DNA from: Fodinibacter sp963730365
Lineage (GTDB): Bacteria; Actinomycetota; Actinomycetes; Actinomycetales; Dermatophilaceae
Length of the DNA: 64,000 nt
Reading direction: 5' to 3'
Assembly: GCA_963730365.1 (NCBI GenBank)
Contig: CAVSRM010000003.1
Location: 372,001 to 436,000, forward strand
This document shows positions 34,474 through 42,844 of the stretch, in pieces. Under the pieces are notes generated by a model. It did no database searches, was not told where the DNA came from, and was given only the letters and a program-made list of their open reading frames with translations. The translations under genes and the position numbers were made by a program. The stretch's first letter is position 1, and each line of letters begins with the position of its first letter.

Positions 34474-36021
34474 GTGACCACGACCCTGTATCGCCGCGCG
34501 ACGGTCCGCACCCCGGACCACCCCCGCGCGACCGCTCTTGCCGTCGAGGGGCCGCGCATCGCGTGGATCGGCGACGAGGACGGTGCCCAGCGCCACGTGG
34601 ACGGGGTGGACGCCGTGGTGGACCTCGACGGCGCACTGGTGCTGCCCGGGTTCGTCGATGCCCACGCACACCTCTCGCACACCGGGATGGGCCTGCGCGG
34701 CGTCGACCTCGCTCGGACCGGGTCGGTGGCCGAGGCACTGCGAGCGATCGAGGCCGCAGCCCGGCGCCGCGGCGGCCGACCGGTCTTCGCCCTCAACTGG
34801 CAGGAAGAGGACTGGACCGAGGACCGACGCCCGACCGTCGGCGAGCTCGACCGGGCCAGCTTCGGTGGCGTGGTCTACGCCTCGCGCATCGACGGCCACT
34901 CGGCGGTGGTGTCCAGTGCCCTCACGCTGATCTCGGGGGCCGACCGCCTCGACGGCTGGCTGGGTGACGGGTTCGTCACCCGCGACGCGAAGGACGCCGC
35001 GCGAGCCGCCTTCGACGCCGCTCGGAGCCCGGAGCAGCGCCGTGAGGACGTCGAGGACGCCCTGCGGGCCGCGGCAGCAGCGGGAATCGTGGCCGTGCAC
35101 GAGTGCGGGGGTCCCCTCCTCACCTCCGCCGGTGACTTCGCCGACGTGCTCGACGCCGGCACGATGCCCGGGCTGCCGCTGACCGTGGGGTACTGGGCTG
35201 AAGCCGTCACCGACCCCGAGCAGGCGCTCGCCCTCGTGGCGTCGCACGGGGCGACCGGCCTGGCCGGCGACCTCAACATCGACGGGTCGATCGGCTCGCA
35301 CACCGCCCACCTGCGCTTCGGCTACGCCGACGACGACGGGTGCACCGGCACGGCCTACCGGGACGAGAGCGGGGTGCGCGACCACGTCGCCGCGTGTGCG
35401 GTGGCCGGCGTGCAGAGCGGGTTCCACGTGATCGGGGACGCCGGCATGGACATCGTCCTCGCCGGCTACGAGGCTGCCGCCGACCTCGTGGGCTGGGAGG
35501 TCGTGCGGGCCAGCCGCCCCCGGCTGGAGCACGCCGAGATGCTCGACGACGACGCCGTGCGCCGAATGGCCCGGCTGGGCATGGTCGCCAGCGTGCAACC
35601 CGCCTTCGACGCCTTCTGGGGTGGCGCGGACGGCATGTATGCCGCGCGGCTGGGCCGTGACCGCGCCGCCGGCACGAACCGCTACGCCACCCTGCTCGGC
35701 GAGGGAGTCGGCCTGGCCCTCGGCTCGGACTCACCGGTGACCCCCTTCGGCCCGTGGCAGAGCATTCGGGCCTGTGTCGAGCACCGCGTGCCCGCCGAGC
35801 GGGTCGACACCTCGACCGCGGTCGACGCCCACACCCGGGGCGGATGGCACGCCGCGCGACACACCGGCGGTGGAGTGCTCACCCGGGGTGCCGCTGCGAC
35901 CTTTGCGGCATGGGAGGTCTCGGAGCCGGGTTCCCAGGGGCTTCCTGACGTCAGCGCCGGCCGGTCGCTGCCGCGGTGCGCGCTCACCGTCCGCGACGGC
36001 ATGGTGCTGCACCGCGGATGA
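34474..36021 (+). CDS. YtcJ-like metal-dependent amidohydrolase
   Basis: 515-residue TIM-barrel hydrolase of the amidohydrolase superfamily. Metal ligands are visible in PGFVDAHAHLSH near the N-terminus, GFHVIGDAGMD and RPRLEHAEML in the middle, and the late aspartate in LALGSDSPVTP. The flanking beta-sandwich segments are present at both ends. YtcJ-type members act on N-substituted amides or exo-enzymatic deacylation; the substrate here is unknown. GTG start backed by TAGAGT. It lies between ackA and the divergent hypothetical-kamD pair but appears to be its own unit. Confidence 0.87.
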   Translation: MTTTLYRRATVRTPDHPRATALAVEGPRIAWIGDEDGAQRHVDGVDAVVDLDGALVLPGFVDAHAHLSHTGMGLRGVDLARTGSVAEALRAIEAAARRRGGRPVFALNWQEEDWTEDRRPTVGELDRASFGGVVYASRIDGHSAVVSSALTLISGADRLDGWLGDGFVTRDAKDAARAAFDAARSPEQRREDVEDALRAAAAAGIVAVHECGGPLLTSAGDFADVLDAGTMPGLPLTVGYWAEAVTDPEQALALVASHGATGLAGDLNIDGSIGSHTAHLRFGYADDDGCTGTAYRDESGVRDHVAACAVAGVQSGFHVIGDAGMDIVLAGYEAAADLVGWEVVRASRPRLEHAEMLDDDAVRRMARLGMVASVQPAFDAFWGGADGMYAARLGRDRAAGTNRYATLLGEGVGLALGSDSPVTPFGPWQSIRACVEHRVPAERVDTSTAVDAHTRGGWHAARHTGGGVLTRGAAATFAAWEVSEPGSQGLPDVSAGRSLPRCALTVRDGMVLHRG

Positions 36022-36071
36022 CGCCGACGCCTCGGGCGGAGTGGGCGAGCAGCGGCGACAGCACGCCGGTC

Positions 36072-36476
36072 TCACCCTCCCAGCGTCGCAGGGGGGTCCT
36101 CGTCACTCAGGGCCGTGTTGATCTCGGCCTGGAGCTCGTCCAACCTGGTCCGGATCTCGTCCACGTGAGCCTTCTTCTGCGCCCGCCCCTCCACCGGCAC
36201 CGCGGCGCGCGCCGCCAGCCGGCGCGCGCGACGAGCCCAGCCCAGGGCCATCTCCCGCTCGGCCTCGGAGTCGGCCTGTGCGGCGTAGGACTCGGCCATG
36301 ATGGCGGTGGCGTCGACCCGGGCGCGGACCCGACGAGCGGGGGAGCGGCTCGCGACGTCCTGGGCCAGCCCCAGCAGCCGATCGCGTGTCTTGGCGTCGG
36401 TGAGCAGGAACGCGAGCTTGGGCAGCTGCTTGGCGAGCACCGGGCCGTAGCGGACGAGGAGCTGGGTGGGGGTCAC
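36072..36476 (-). CDS. Small helical cytoplasmic protein, unrecognised
   Basis: 134 residues, almost entirely predicted helix and strongly basic until an acidic tail (ALSDEDPPATLGG). It begins VTPTQLLVRYGPVLAKQLPKL and contains repeated Ala/Arg/Glu heptad-like stretches. I do not recognise a family. The GTG at 36476 has CATCGT six bases upstream, matching the leaderless pattern seen for neighbours; longer frames reach into the kamD promoter. Divergent from kamD (125 bases) and convergent with the amidohydrolase. Confidence 0.65.
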   Translation of the reverse strand: MTPTQLLVRYGPVLAKQLPKLAFLLTDAKTRDRLLGLAQDVASRSPARRVRARVDATAIMAESYAAQADSEAEREMALGWARRARRLAARAAVPVEGRAQKKAHVDEIRTRLDELQAEINTALSDEDPPATLGG

Positions 36477-36482
36477 GGCACC

Positions 36483-36488
36483 ACGATG
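36483..36488 (-). promoter_or_regulatory. Leaderless-type -10 for the small helical protein
   Basis: CATCGT on the minus strand, six bases before the GTG at 36476. Confidence 0.35.
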
Positions 36489-36553
36489 CCACGAGGGGAG
36501 CCCTCGGGGGGTCGGGGCGCCCGAGCCGCCCCCACGGGAGATCCTGTCGTGTA

Positions 36554-36570
36554 TTCGGTGGCCTGCCGAA
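36554..36570. promoter_or_regulatory. Inverted repeat upstream of kamD
   Basis: TTCGG, seven bases, CCGAA: an imperfect 17-bp dyad with GGCC at its centre, 20 bases before the kamD -10. Plausible operator for kamDE-kal and the divergent gene. Confidence 0.35.
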
Positions 36571-36589
36571 ATGCTTGCGTCCGAATTGG

Positions 36590-36595
36590 TAGGTT
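36590..36595 (+). promoter_or_regulatory. Leaderless-type -10 for kamD
   Basis: TAGGTT, six bases before the GTG at 36602. Confidence 0.5.
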
Positions 36596-36601
36596 GTCGC
36601 C

Positions 36602-38200
36602 GTGTCTCCACGCAAGCAGCCCGTCCTCGAGCTCGACCCGGCCGTCGTCCGCCGCGCCAGGAGCCTGGCCCGCACCGCCGGCCGGCCCGTCGTCGACCTC
36701 GCCCGCCACCACACGACGGTGTCGGTGGAGCGCGCGACACTGCGCCTCGCCGGCCTCTCCGGCGCCGACCACGAGAACCTTCCCTGGGTGAACCACCTCG
36801 TCGATGCCGTCCGGGCCGAGGTCGGGCTCGAGCACGGGGTCACGACCCCCGTCTGGGACGCGCTGGGCCGGGGGGAGGCGCCGGACCTGACGACCCTGGC
36901 CCAGAAGGCCTCCGCCGGCGCGGTGTCCTTCCGGCTCCCCACCGGGCGGGACGCGACGGCTGCCAAACGGGCAGCGCGCACGGCGGTGTCCCGGGGCATC
37001 CGCACCATCGACCGTCAGCGCGCCGCCCGTGAGCGGCTGATCCGGCGCCACGGCGATGCCCCACGCACCCCGTGGATCTACCTCATCGTCGCGACCGGGG
37101 ACATCCACGAGGACATCCCACAGGCGCAGCAGGCGGCTCGCGAGGGCGCCGACGTCATCGCCGTGATCCGCTCCACCGGTCAGAGCCTGTTGGACTTCGT
37201 GCCGGAGGGAGCGACCCGCGAGGGATACGCCGGCACGTACGCGACGCAGGAGAACTTCCGGCTCATGCGGGCGGCCCTCGACGAGTCCAGCAAGGAGCTC
37301 GGCCGCTACGTGCGGCTGACGAACTACGCCAGCGGGCTGTGCATGCCCGAGATCGCGGCGCTGGCCGGGCTCGAGCGGCTCGACATGATGCTCAACGACT
37401 CGATGTACGGGATCCTCTTCCGCGACATCAACCCGATCCGCACCTTCGTCGACCAACGGTTCAGCCGCCAGGTCCACGCGCGCGCAGGGATCATCATCAA
37501 CACCGGCGAGGACAACTACCTCACCACCTCCGACGCGGTCGAGGCGGCACACACCGTCACCGTGAGCCAGCTGCTCAACGAGTACTTCGCCAAGGAGGCG
37601 GGGCTGGAGGACTGGCAGCTGGGGCTCGGGCACGCCTTCGAGATCGACCCGGCCGTGCCGCAGAGCTTCCGCCTCGAGCTGGCCCATGCACTGCTCGCAC
37701 GCCAGCTCTTCCCGAAGGCGCCGCTGAAGTGGATGCCGCCGACCAAGCACATGACTGGTGACGTCTTCCGCGGATACCTCCTCGACGGGTTCTTCAACCT
37801 CGTCGGTGCGATGACCGGGCAGAGCATCCTGCTCGTCGGGATGATGACCGAGGCCGTCGTCACCCCGTGGCTCTCCGACCGTGACCTGGCCCTGCAGAAC
37901 GTCCGCTACGTCATGGATGCCGCGGGGGGTCTCACCGAGGACTTCCACCCGCCCCGGGACGGGTTCATCCAGACCCGGGCGCGCCAGGTGCTCTCGGAGG
38001 CGGTCGAGCTGCTCGAGGCGATCGTCGCCGACTCCGACAGCGCGGGCGACCCGCCGCTGCTGTCCGCCATCGCCGACGGCACGTTCGGCTCGATGAGGCG
38101 GCCCCCGACCAAGGGCAAGGGGCTCGACGGGGTGGTCGTGAAGGCCGATGACTACGACAACCCCGCCACGACCCTGCTCGAGGACGGGGCGACCCGATGA
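36602..38200 (+). CDS. kamD: Lysine 5,6-aminomutase alpha subunit
   Basis: 532 residues. The large PLP-binding TIM-barrel subunit of the adenosylcobalamin enzyme that moves the terminal amino group of beta-lysine (or D-lysine) to carbon 5. Family landmarks: PWIYLIVATGDIHEDIPQAQQAAREGADVIAVIRSTGQSLLDFVPEG broken here only by description, TQENFRLMRAAL, GSGLCMPE-like SGLCMPEIA, NDSMYGILFRDIN and KWMPPTKHMTGD. The GTG has TAGGTT six bases upstream. The kamE start overlaps its stop (ATGA) and kal overlaps kamE, so the three form one operon. KamA and Kdd of the same route are encoded 7 kb upstream. Requires coenzyme B12; no B12 genes are in the window. Confidence 0.93.
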   Translation: MSPRKQPVLELDPAVVRRARSLARTAGRPVVDLARHHTTVSVERATLRLAGLSGADHENLPWVNHLVDAVRAEVGLEHGVTTPVWDALGRGEAPDLTTLAQKASAGAVSFRLPTGRDATAAKRAARTAVSRGIRTIDRQRAARERLIRRHGDAPRTPWIYLIVATGDIHEDIPQAQQAAREGADVIAVIRSTGQSLLDFVPEGATREGYAGTYATQENFRLMRAALDESSKELGRYVRLTNYASGLCMPEIAALAGLERLDMMLNDSMYGILFRDINPIRTFVDQRFSRQVHARAGIIINTGEDNYLTTSDAVEAAHTVTVSQLLNEYFAKEAGLEDWQLGLGHAFEIDPAVPQSFRLELAHALLARQLFPKAPLKWMPPTKHMTGDVFRGYLLDGFFNLVGAMTGQSILLVGMMTEAVVTPWLSDRDLALQNVRYVMDAAGGLTEDFHPPRDGFIQTRARQVLSEAVELLEAIVADSDSAGDPPLLSAIADGTFGSMRRPPTKGKGLDGVVVKADDYDNPATTLLEDGATR

Positions 38201-38985
38201 GCGCAACCCGCAAGGCAACGTCCGGGCCCGTCGTGCGCCCCTACGGGGACACCACCGGCGACGGCATGGTCCAGGTCTCCTTCACCTTGCCGCTCCCGCA
38301 CGACAAGCGAGCCGAGGGAGCGGCCCTCCAGCTGGCCGCCAAGATGGGCATGGAGCCCGCCCTGCTCGTGCACGCCAAGGCGATGGGGCCGGACTTCACC
38401 TTCTTCGTCGTCTACGGGTCCGTGACGCACCTCGTCGACGTCGGCGAGGTCCAGGTCGTCGAGCGCGAGTTCCCGCTGCTGACCCCCAAGGAGGTCAACG
38501 CGGCCATCAAGAAGCGCCTGCGCCGAAAGCTCGTCGTCGTCGGGGCGTGCATCGGCACGGACGCGCACACGGTGGGCATCGACGCCATCCTCAACATCAA
38601 GGGGTTCGCGGGGGAGAAGGGGCTGGAGTACTACCGGGAGCTCCGGGTCATCAACCTCGGCGCCCAGGTGCTCGTGCCCGAGCTGGTCAACACGGCCCGC
38701 GAGGTGCGCGCCGACGCGGTGCTCGTCTCCCAGGTCGTCACCCAACGCGACGCCCACATCCACAACACCACCGAGATGTCGGCGGCCTTCCGGGAGGCCT
38801 TCCCGGCCGGGAAGGTGCCGCACCTGGTCGTCGGCGGTCCGCGCTTCGAGGAGGGGACGGCAGAAACGCTCGGCGTCGACCGGATCTTCGGGCGGGGCAC
38901 GACCCCCGGCGAGGTGGCCTCCTACCTCGTGCACGCGCTCGTCGACCCCGCATCAGACCCCGACCCGAGAGGACCACGTCGATGA
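38197..38985 (+). CDS. kamE: Lysine 5,6-aminomutase beta subunit, B12-binding
   Basis: 262 residues. The Rossmann-type cobalamin subunit. The B12 motif DxHxxG appears as DAHTVG in GACIGTDAHTVGIDAIL; the lysine in the following NIKGFAGEKGLE corresponds by position to the residue that forms the resting-state PLP aldimine in the clostridial enzyme. An N-terminal dimerisation region precedes it. The ATG overlaps the kamD TGA, ensuring equal synthesis, and its own stop overlaps the kal start. Confidence 0.93.
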   Translation: MSATRKATSGPVVRPYGDTTGDGMVQVSFTLPLPHDKRAEGAALQLAAKMGMEPALLVHAKAMGPDFTFFVVYGSVTHLVDVGEVQVVEREFPLLTPKEVNAAIKKRLRRKLVVVGACIGTDAHTVGIDAILNIKGFAGEKGLEYYRELRVINLGAQVLVPELVNTAREVRADAVLVSQVVTQRDAHIHNTTEMSAAFREAFPAGKVPHLVVGGPRFEEGTAETLGVDRIFGRGTTPGEVASYLVHALVDPASDPDPRGPRR

Positions 38986-39374
38986 CCGCAGCCGAGGTCG
39001 GCCTGACCGTCACGCACCGCCGGTACGTCCCGTACAGCCACGCCCACTACGCCGGCAATCTCGTCGACGGGGCATACAGCCTCGCGGCGTTCGGTGACGT
39101 CGCCACGGAGATGTGCATCCGGACCGACGGCGACGAGGGACTGTTCGCCTCGTACTCCGACGTGCAGTTCCACGCCCCGGTGCGGGCCGGGGACGTCATC
39201 GAGATCACCGCGACCCTGATCCGGGTCGGCACCCGGTCGCGCGAGATGGAGTTCGCGGTCCGGGTCGTGGGGCGTGGCACACCCGAGAACGGCGAGTCCT
39301 CGGCCGCGATCCTCGACCCACCACCGGTGGCGACGAGCGCACGAGGGGTGGTCGTGGTCCCTCCTCGGGGGTGA
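38982..39374 (+). CDS. kal: 3-aminobutyryl-CoA ammonia-lyase, hotdog fold
   Basis: 130-residue single hotdog-domain protein. In lysine fermentation Kal removes ammonia from L-3-aminobutyryl-CoA to give crotonyl-CoA. The N-terminal HAHYAGNLVDGAYSLAAFGDVATEM helix and SYSDVQFHAPVRAGDVIEI strand fit Kal, and location as third gene of kamDE operon makes that assignment stronger than a generic thioesterase. ATG overlaps the kamE stop; AGAGGA lies just upstream. The tail after residue ~108 is proline/valine-rich and may be disordered. Confidence 0.87.
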   Translation: MTAAEVGLTVTHRRYVPYSHAHYAGNLVDGAYSLAAFGDVATEMCIRTDGDEGLFASYSDVQFHAPVRAGDVIEITATLIRVGTRSREMEFAVRVVGRGTPENGESSAAILDPPPVATSARGVVVVPPRG

Positions 39375-39376
39375 CC

Positions 39377-39382
39377 TACCGT
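39377..39382 (+). promoter_or_regulatory. Leaderless-type -10 for lnt
   Basis: TACCGT spans the kal stop region, six bases before the GTG at 39389. Confidence 0.45.
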
Positions 39383-39388
39383 TGGTGA

Positions 39389-40957
39389 GTGCCCACCCGC
39401 CTCCGGTCTGCCGCGCGCCCGGCTGCCGCCCTCGCCGCCGGGCTCTGCCTGTGGCTGGCCTTCCCGGAGCACAACCTGTGGTGGCTCGCCCCCGTGGGGG
39501 TCGCCCTGCTCGGTGGGGCCACGCTGACGGCGGGGTGGTGGGGCGGCGTCCGGTCCGGGTTCCTCGCCGGGATGGCCTTCTTCGTGCCGACCCTGTCCTG
39601 GTCCGGGGTGTACGTGGGCGCCCTGCCCTGGTTCGCCCTGGCCATCCTCCAGGCCCTCTACGCGGCCCTCATGGGCGGGGTCGTGGGGTATGCCGGGGCC
39701 CGGCTCGTGCGCACCGGTCACCTGTGGTCGGCGCTGGCCCTGGTCCCCCTCGCGTGGGTCGTGCAGGAGTGGGCTCGGAGCACGACCCCGTGGGGCGGCT
39801 TCCCATGGGCCCGGCTCGCGTTCAGCCAGGCGGACAGCCCGCTCGCGCACCTCGCCCGGTGGCTCGGGGCTCCCGGGGTCACCCTCGCGGTGGCGCTCAT
39901 GGGCACCGGGCTCCTGGCGGTGGCATGCGGCATCCGGGACCGTCGCCCAGCGCCGCTGGTGGGCGGCCTCGTGCTCGCCCTGCTGCCGTGGGGGAGTGCC
40001 CTCATCGTCCTGCCGACCGACGGGCGCAGCGAGACCGTCGGTTTCGTGCAGGGGAACGTCCCGCAGGCCGGCCTGGAGTTCAACGCCCAGCGCCGCGCCG
40101 TGCTCGACAACCACGTGACCGGGACCCTCACCCTGGCCGAGCGTGCCCCCGACGACCTCACCCTCGTGGTGTGGCCGGAGAACGCGTCGGACATCGACCC
40201 GTTGCGCAACGCCGACGCCATGGCCCAGATCGAACGGGCCCGCTCCGCCGTCGGGGTCCCGCTGCTCGTCGGTGCCGTGCTCAACGAACCCGTCGGCGCC
40301 TCCTCCAACGTCTCGCTCTTCTACACGGGCGGCACCAGCCCGCCCGAGCGCTACACCAAGCTGCACCCGGTGCCGTTCGCCGAGTACATCCCGTATCGCT
40401 CGTTCTTCCGGACGTTCAGCTCTGCCGCCGACCTGGCGGGGAACTTCGTGGCGGGCACAGAGATCGGTCGGTTCACGGTGCCGGCACCCGGGGGCGACTA
40501 CGTCGTGCTGCCGACCATCTGCTTCGAGGTGGCCTACGACGGTCTCATGCGGGACAGCCTCGCCGCGGCCGACAGCGAGGACAGCCTCCTGGTGGTGCAG
40601 ACCAACAACGCGACCTTCGGCTACACGGCCGAGTCCGAGCAACAGTTCGCGATCTCGCGGATCCGGGCGATCGAGCACGGCCGCTCCGTCGTACACGTCT
40701 CCACGGTGGGGGTCTCCGGGTTCATCGCCCCCGACGGCAGCGTGACCGGGAAGACCGGGCTCTTCACCGCCGAGCAAGGCATCGGCGCTCCGGTGCTCCG
40801 CGACGAGACCACTCCCTCGGACCGGCTCGGCGCGTCGCCGGAGTGGGTGGCCACCGTTCTCCTCATCGCCCTGGTGATCGGGAGCATGTGGCTCACCCGG
40901 AGCGTTAGGGTGCATGGACCCGAGACCCGCTCCACGGAGGACCACCGCGTTGACTGA
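39389..40957 (+). CDS. lnt: Apolipoprotein N-acyltransferase
   Basis: 522 residues. Adds the third acyl chain to the N-terminal cysteine of lipoproteins. Six to seven N-terminal membrane helices (residues ~10-210) are followed by an extracytoplasmic nitrilase-fold domain with the catalytic triad Glu264 (WPENA), Lys324 (TKLHP) and Cys378 (TICFE), and a final helix. The FKBP lipoprotein in this window would be a substrate. GTG supported by TACCGT six bases upstream. Its stop overlaps the start of the mannose synthase gene by eight bases; in Mycobacterium tuberculosis the two activities are fused in one protein. Confidence 0.95.
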   Translation: MPTRLRSAARPAAALAAGLCLWLAFPEHNLWWLAPVGVALLGGATLTAGWWGGVRSGFLAGMAFFVPTLSWSGVYVGALPWFALAILQALYAALMGGVVGYAGARLVRTGHLWSALALVPLAWVVQEWARSTTPWGGFPWARLAFSQADSPLAHLARWLGAPGVTLAVALMGTGLLAVACGIRDRRPAPLVGGLVLALLPWGSALIVLPTDGRSETVGFVQGNVPQAGLEFNAQRRAVLDNHVTGTLTLAERAPDDLTLVVWPENASDIDPLRNADAMAQIERARSAVGVPLLVGAVLNEPVGASSNVSLFYTGGTSPPERYTKLHPVPFAEYIPYRSFFRTFSSAADLAGNFVAGTEIGRFTVPAPGGDYVVLPTICFEVAYDGLMRDSLAAADSEDSLLVVQTNNATFGYTAESEQQFAISRIRAIEHGRSVVHVSTVGVSGFIAPDGSVTGKTGLFTAEQGIGAPVLRDETTPSDRLGASPEWVATVLLIALVIGSMWLTRSVRVHGPETRSTEDHRVD

Positions 40958-41735
40958 GACCGCTCGACCGCCGCTGCAGCGCGTCGTCGTGCTCGTTCCG
41001 ACCTACAACGAGCGAGAGACCCTCCCCGTCACGGTCGCCGGCATCCTCGACGCGGCGCCCGAGGTCGACGTCGTCGTGATCGACGACAACTCCCCGGACG
41101 GCACCGGAGCCGTGGCCGATGAGATCGCCGGCGCCGAGCCGCGCGTCCAGGTGCTGCACCGCTCCAGCAAGGAGGGGTTGGGCGCCGCCTACCTCGAGGG
41201 CTTCCTGTGGGCGCTCGACCGCGGGTACGACACCCTCGTGGAGATGGACGCCGACGGGTCGCACCGCGCGCAGGACCTGCCGCGCCTGCTCGCGGCCGCC
41301 GCCGACGCCGATGCGGTCATCGGGTCCCGGTGGGTCCGAGGGGGGTCGGTCGCCAACTGGCCGCTGCACCGCAAGGCGCTCTCGGTCGGCGGGAACGCCT
41401 ACGTCAAGCTGCTGCTCGGGATGCCGGTGAACGACGCCACCGCCGGGTTCCGGGTCTATCGCGCCGATGCCCTGCGCCGGATGGGGCTGGAGGACGTCGC
41501 GTCGCAGGGCTACTGCTTCCAGACCGACCTCACCTGGCGTGCGGTGCGCTCCGGCCTGCGGGTCGTGGAGGTTCCGATCACGTTCGTCGAGCGCGAGGTC
41601 GGGCACTCCAAGATGAGCAGGGACGTGATGACCGAGTCCTTGCGCAGGATCACCGGGTGGGGCGTGAACCACCGGCTGGGCCAGGTCAGGTCCGTGGCCT
41701 CGGGCCTGCGCGAGCCGAGGTGGCACGAGCTGTGA
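40950..41735 (+). CDS. ppm1: Polyprenol-phosphate mannose synthase
   Basis: 261-residue GT2 glycosyltransferase transferring mannose from GDP-mannose to polyprenyl phosphate, the donor for lipoglycans and protein O-mannosylation. Motifs: VVLVPTYNERETLP, VVIDDNSPDGTG, the metal-binding EMDADGSH, and NDATAGFRVYR. No membrane segment, as in the stand-alone catalytic form. I prefer TTG 40950 because GGAGG (40936-40940) is nine bases upstream; an ATG at 40914 has no site and lies inside lnt. Start and lnt stop overlap by eight bases. The TGA overlaps the next gene (GTGA). Confidence 0.92.
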   Translation: MTETARPPLQRVVVLVPTYNERETLPVTVAGILDAAPEVDVVVIDDNSPDGTGAVADEIAGAEPRVQVLHRSSKEGLGAAYLEGFLWALDRGYDTLVEMDADGSHRAQDLPRLLAAAADADAVIGSRWVRGGSVANWPLHRKALSVGGNAYVKLLLGMPVNDATAGFRVYRADALRRMGLEDVASQGYCFQTDLTWRAVRSGLRVVEVPITFVEREVGHSKMSRDVMTESLRRITGWGVNHRLGQVRSVASGLREPRWHEL

Positions 41736-42262
41736 GCGTGCCCGGGTCCATGCCGTACGCCTCCTCACGCCGGCGGCGACCGCACGTCCTGCGCTGGGTG
41801 TTCCTCGCGCTCTTGGTGGTGCCGATCATCGAGGTGGCGGTCATCATCGCCGTCGGCCGGGTCATCGGCGGCTGGCCGACGTTCATCCTCCTCATCGCCG
41901 AGTCCGCCCTGGGCGCCTGGATCGTCAAGCGCGAGGGGGGTCGTACGTGGGACCAGCTGCGTGAGGCCCTGCGCAGTGGAGCGATGCCCAGCCGCCAGCT
42001 CGCCGACGCCGCCCTGGTGCTCATCGGGGGCTGCCTGCTGCTCACGCCGGGGTTCGTCACCGACGCCGTCGGCTTCTTCTTCATCCTCCCGTTCACCCGA
42101 CCCATCACCCGGCGGTGGCTGGAGGCGCTCGTCGCCCGGCGGCTGCTCGGCCCGATGGGGGAGTGGCCGGGCCCTCGCGGCGGTACGGGTGGTACGGGTG
42201 GTGCTGGTGGTGCTGGTGGCGCCGGGGGCGGTCCGGTCATCCCCGGCGAAGTGGTCGAGTGA
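41732..42262 (+). CDS. FxsA-family membrane protein
   Basis: 176 residues. Two strong membrane regions (LRWVFLALLVVPIIEVAVIIAVG, then LVLIGGCLLLTPGFVTDAVGFFFILPF) with the family phrase LLTPGFVTDAVG. FxsA was named for phage exclusion suppression in E. coli; its molecular role is unknown. The C-terminal ~25 residues are a glycine-rich repeat (GGTGGTGGAGGAGGAGGG) likely disordered. GTG overlaps the ppm1 stop. Last gene before a strong bidirectional hairpin. Confidence 0.9.
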   Translation: MSVPGSMPYASSRRRRPHVLRWVFLALLVVPIIEVAVIIAVGRVIGGWPTFILLIAESALGAWIVKREGGRTWDQLREALRSGAMPSRQLADAALVLIGGCLLLTPGFVTDAVGFFFILPFTRPITRRWLEALVARRLLGPMGEWPGPRGGTGGTGGAGGAGGAGGGPVIPGEVVE

Positions 42263-42313
42263 GCGCGTGACCCACCGACCGGGTCCGCGCGCCCCGACCG
42301 GGTGCGCACACGG

Positions 42314-42350
42314 CGATGCCGGGCGACCCCGTGAGGGTCACCCGGCATCG
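42314..42350. terminator. Bidirectional terminator between fxsA and rbpA
   Basis: A 16-position stem with 15 pairs (one C-A mismatch) and a five-base loop: CGATGCCGGG at 42314 pairs with CCCGGCATCG ending 42350. It lies in the 99-base gap between two convergent genes. No T-tract. Confidence 0.85.
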
Positions 42351-42361
42351 ACCGGATGGGA

Positions 42362-42724
42362 TCAGGCGGACTTGCGCTTGCGCGGCTTCTCGCCACGGGA
42401 CACCCGCAGCAGGGTGAGGCGCTCCTCCAGGAGCTCCTCGAGCTCGGGGATCGACCGGCGCTCCAGGAGCATGTCCCAGTGCGTCCGCACGTGCTTGACC
42501 GGCTTGCTCTCGGGCTCCGGACCGTCGCCCTGGAGCTTCGCCTCCTCGCCGCAGCGGCACTCCCACGTGCCGGGCACGTCGGCCTCGACCGAGAACGGAA
42601 GCTTGATGAGGTGCCCGTTGGGGCAGAGGTACGTCGTGATGGTGCGCTCCGACGGGACGACGTTCGCGTCGGTCTCCATGCTCAGGGCGCCGAGTCGGCT
42701 GCCGCGCAGGCTGCGTTCTGCCAT
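42362..42724 (-). CDS. rbpA: RNA polymerase-binding protein RbpA
   Basis: 120 residues. Binds RNA polymerase and the primary sigma factor, stabilising the open complex. The N-terminal segment RSLRGSRLGALSMETD matches the sigma/promoter-contacting region; the core has the zinc-type cysteines in YLCPNGH and TWECRCG; the C-terminal RTHWDMLLERRSIPELEELLEERL is the sigma-interacting helix. ATG 42724 has GGGAG upstream; longer frames extend across the promoter. A SigR-like promoter lies 65-90 bases upstream, matching the known stress control of rbpA in Streptomyces. Confidence 0.96.
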   Translation of the reverse strand: MAERSLRGSRLGALSMETDANVVPSERTITTYLCPNGHLIKLPFSVEADVPGTWECRCGEEAKLQGDGPEPESKPVKHVRTHWDMLLERRSIPELEELLEERLTLLRVSRGEKPRKRKSA

Positions 42725-42788
42725 GGGTGAAACTCCCAAGTCTGTGATGTCCCGGACGGGTTCCTCGCCGTCGGGTCGATGCTGTAGC

Positions 42789-42814
42789 AACGTGCATGAG
42801 GAGTTCGTTGTTCC
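42789..42814 (-). promoter_or_regulatory. SigR/SigH-type promoter for rbpA
   Basis: On the minus strand GGAAC (42814-42810), an 18-base spacer, and GTT (42791-42789), matching the thiol-stress sigma consensus GGAAT/C-N18-GTT. The transcript would have a leader of about 60 bases. Confidence 0.6.
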
Positions 42815-42844
42815 ATGGGGGTCTGGACGCCATCGGGGCAATAA

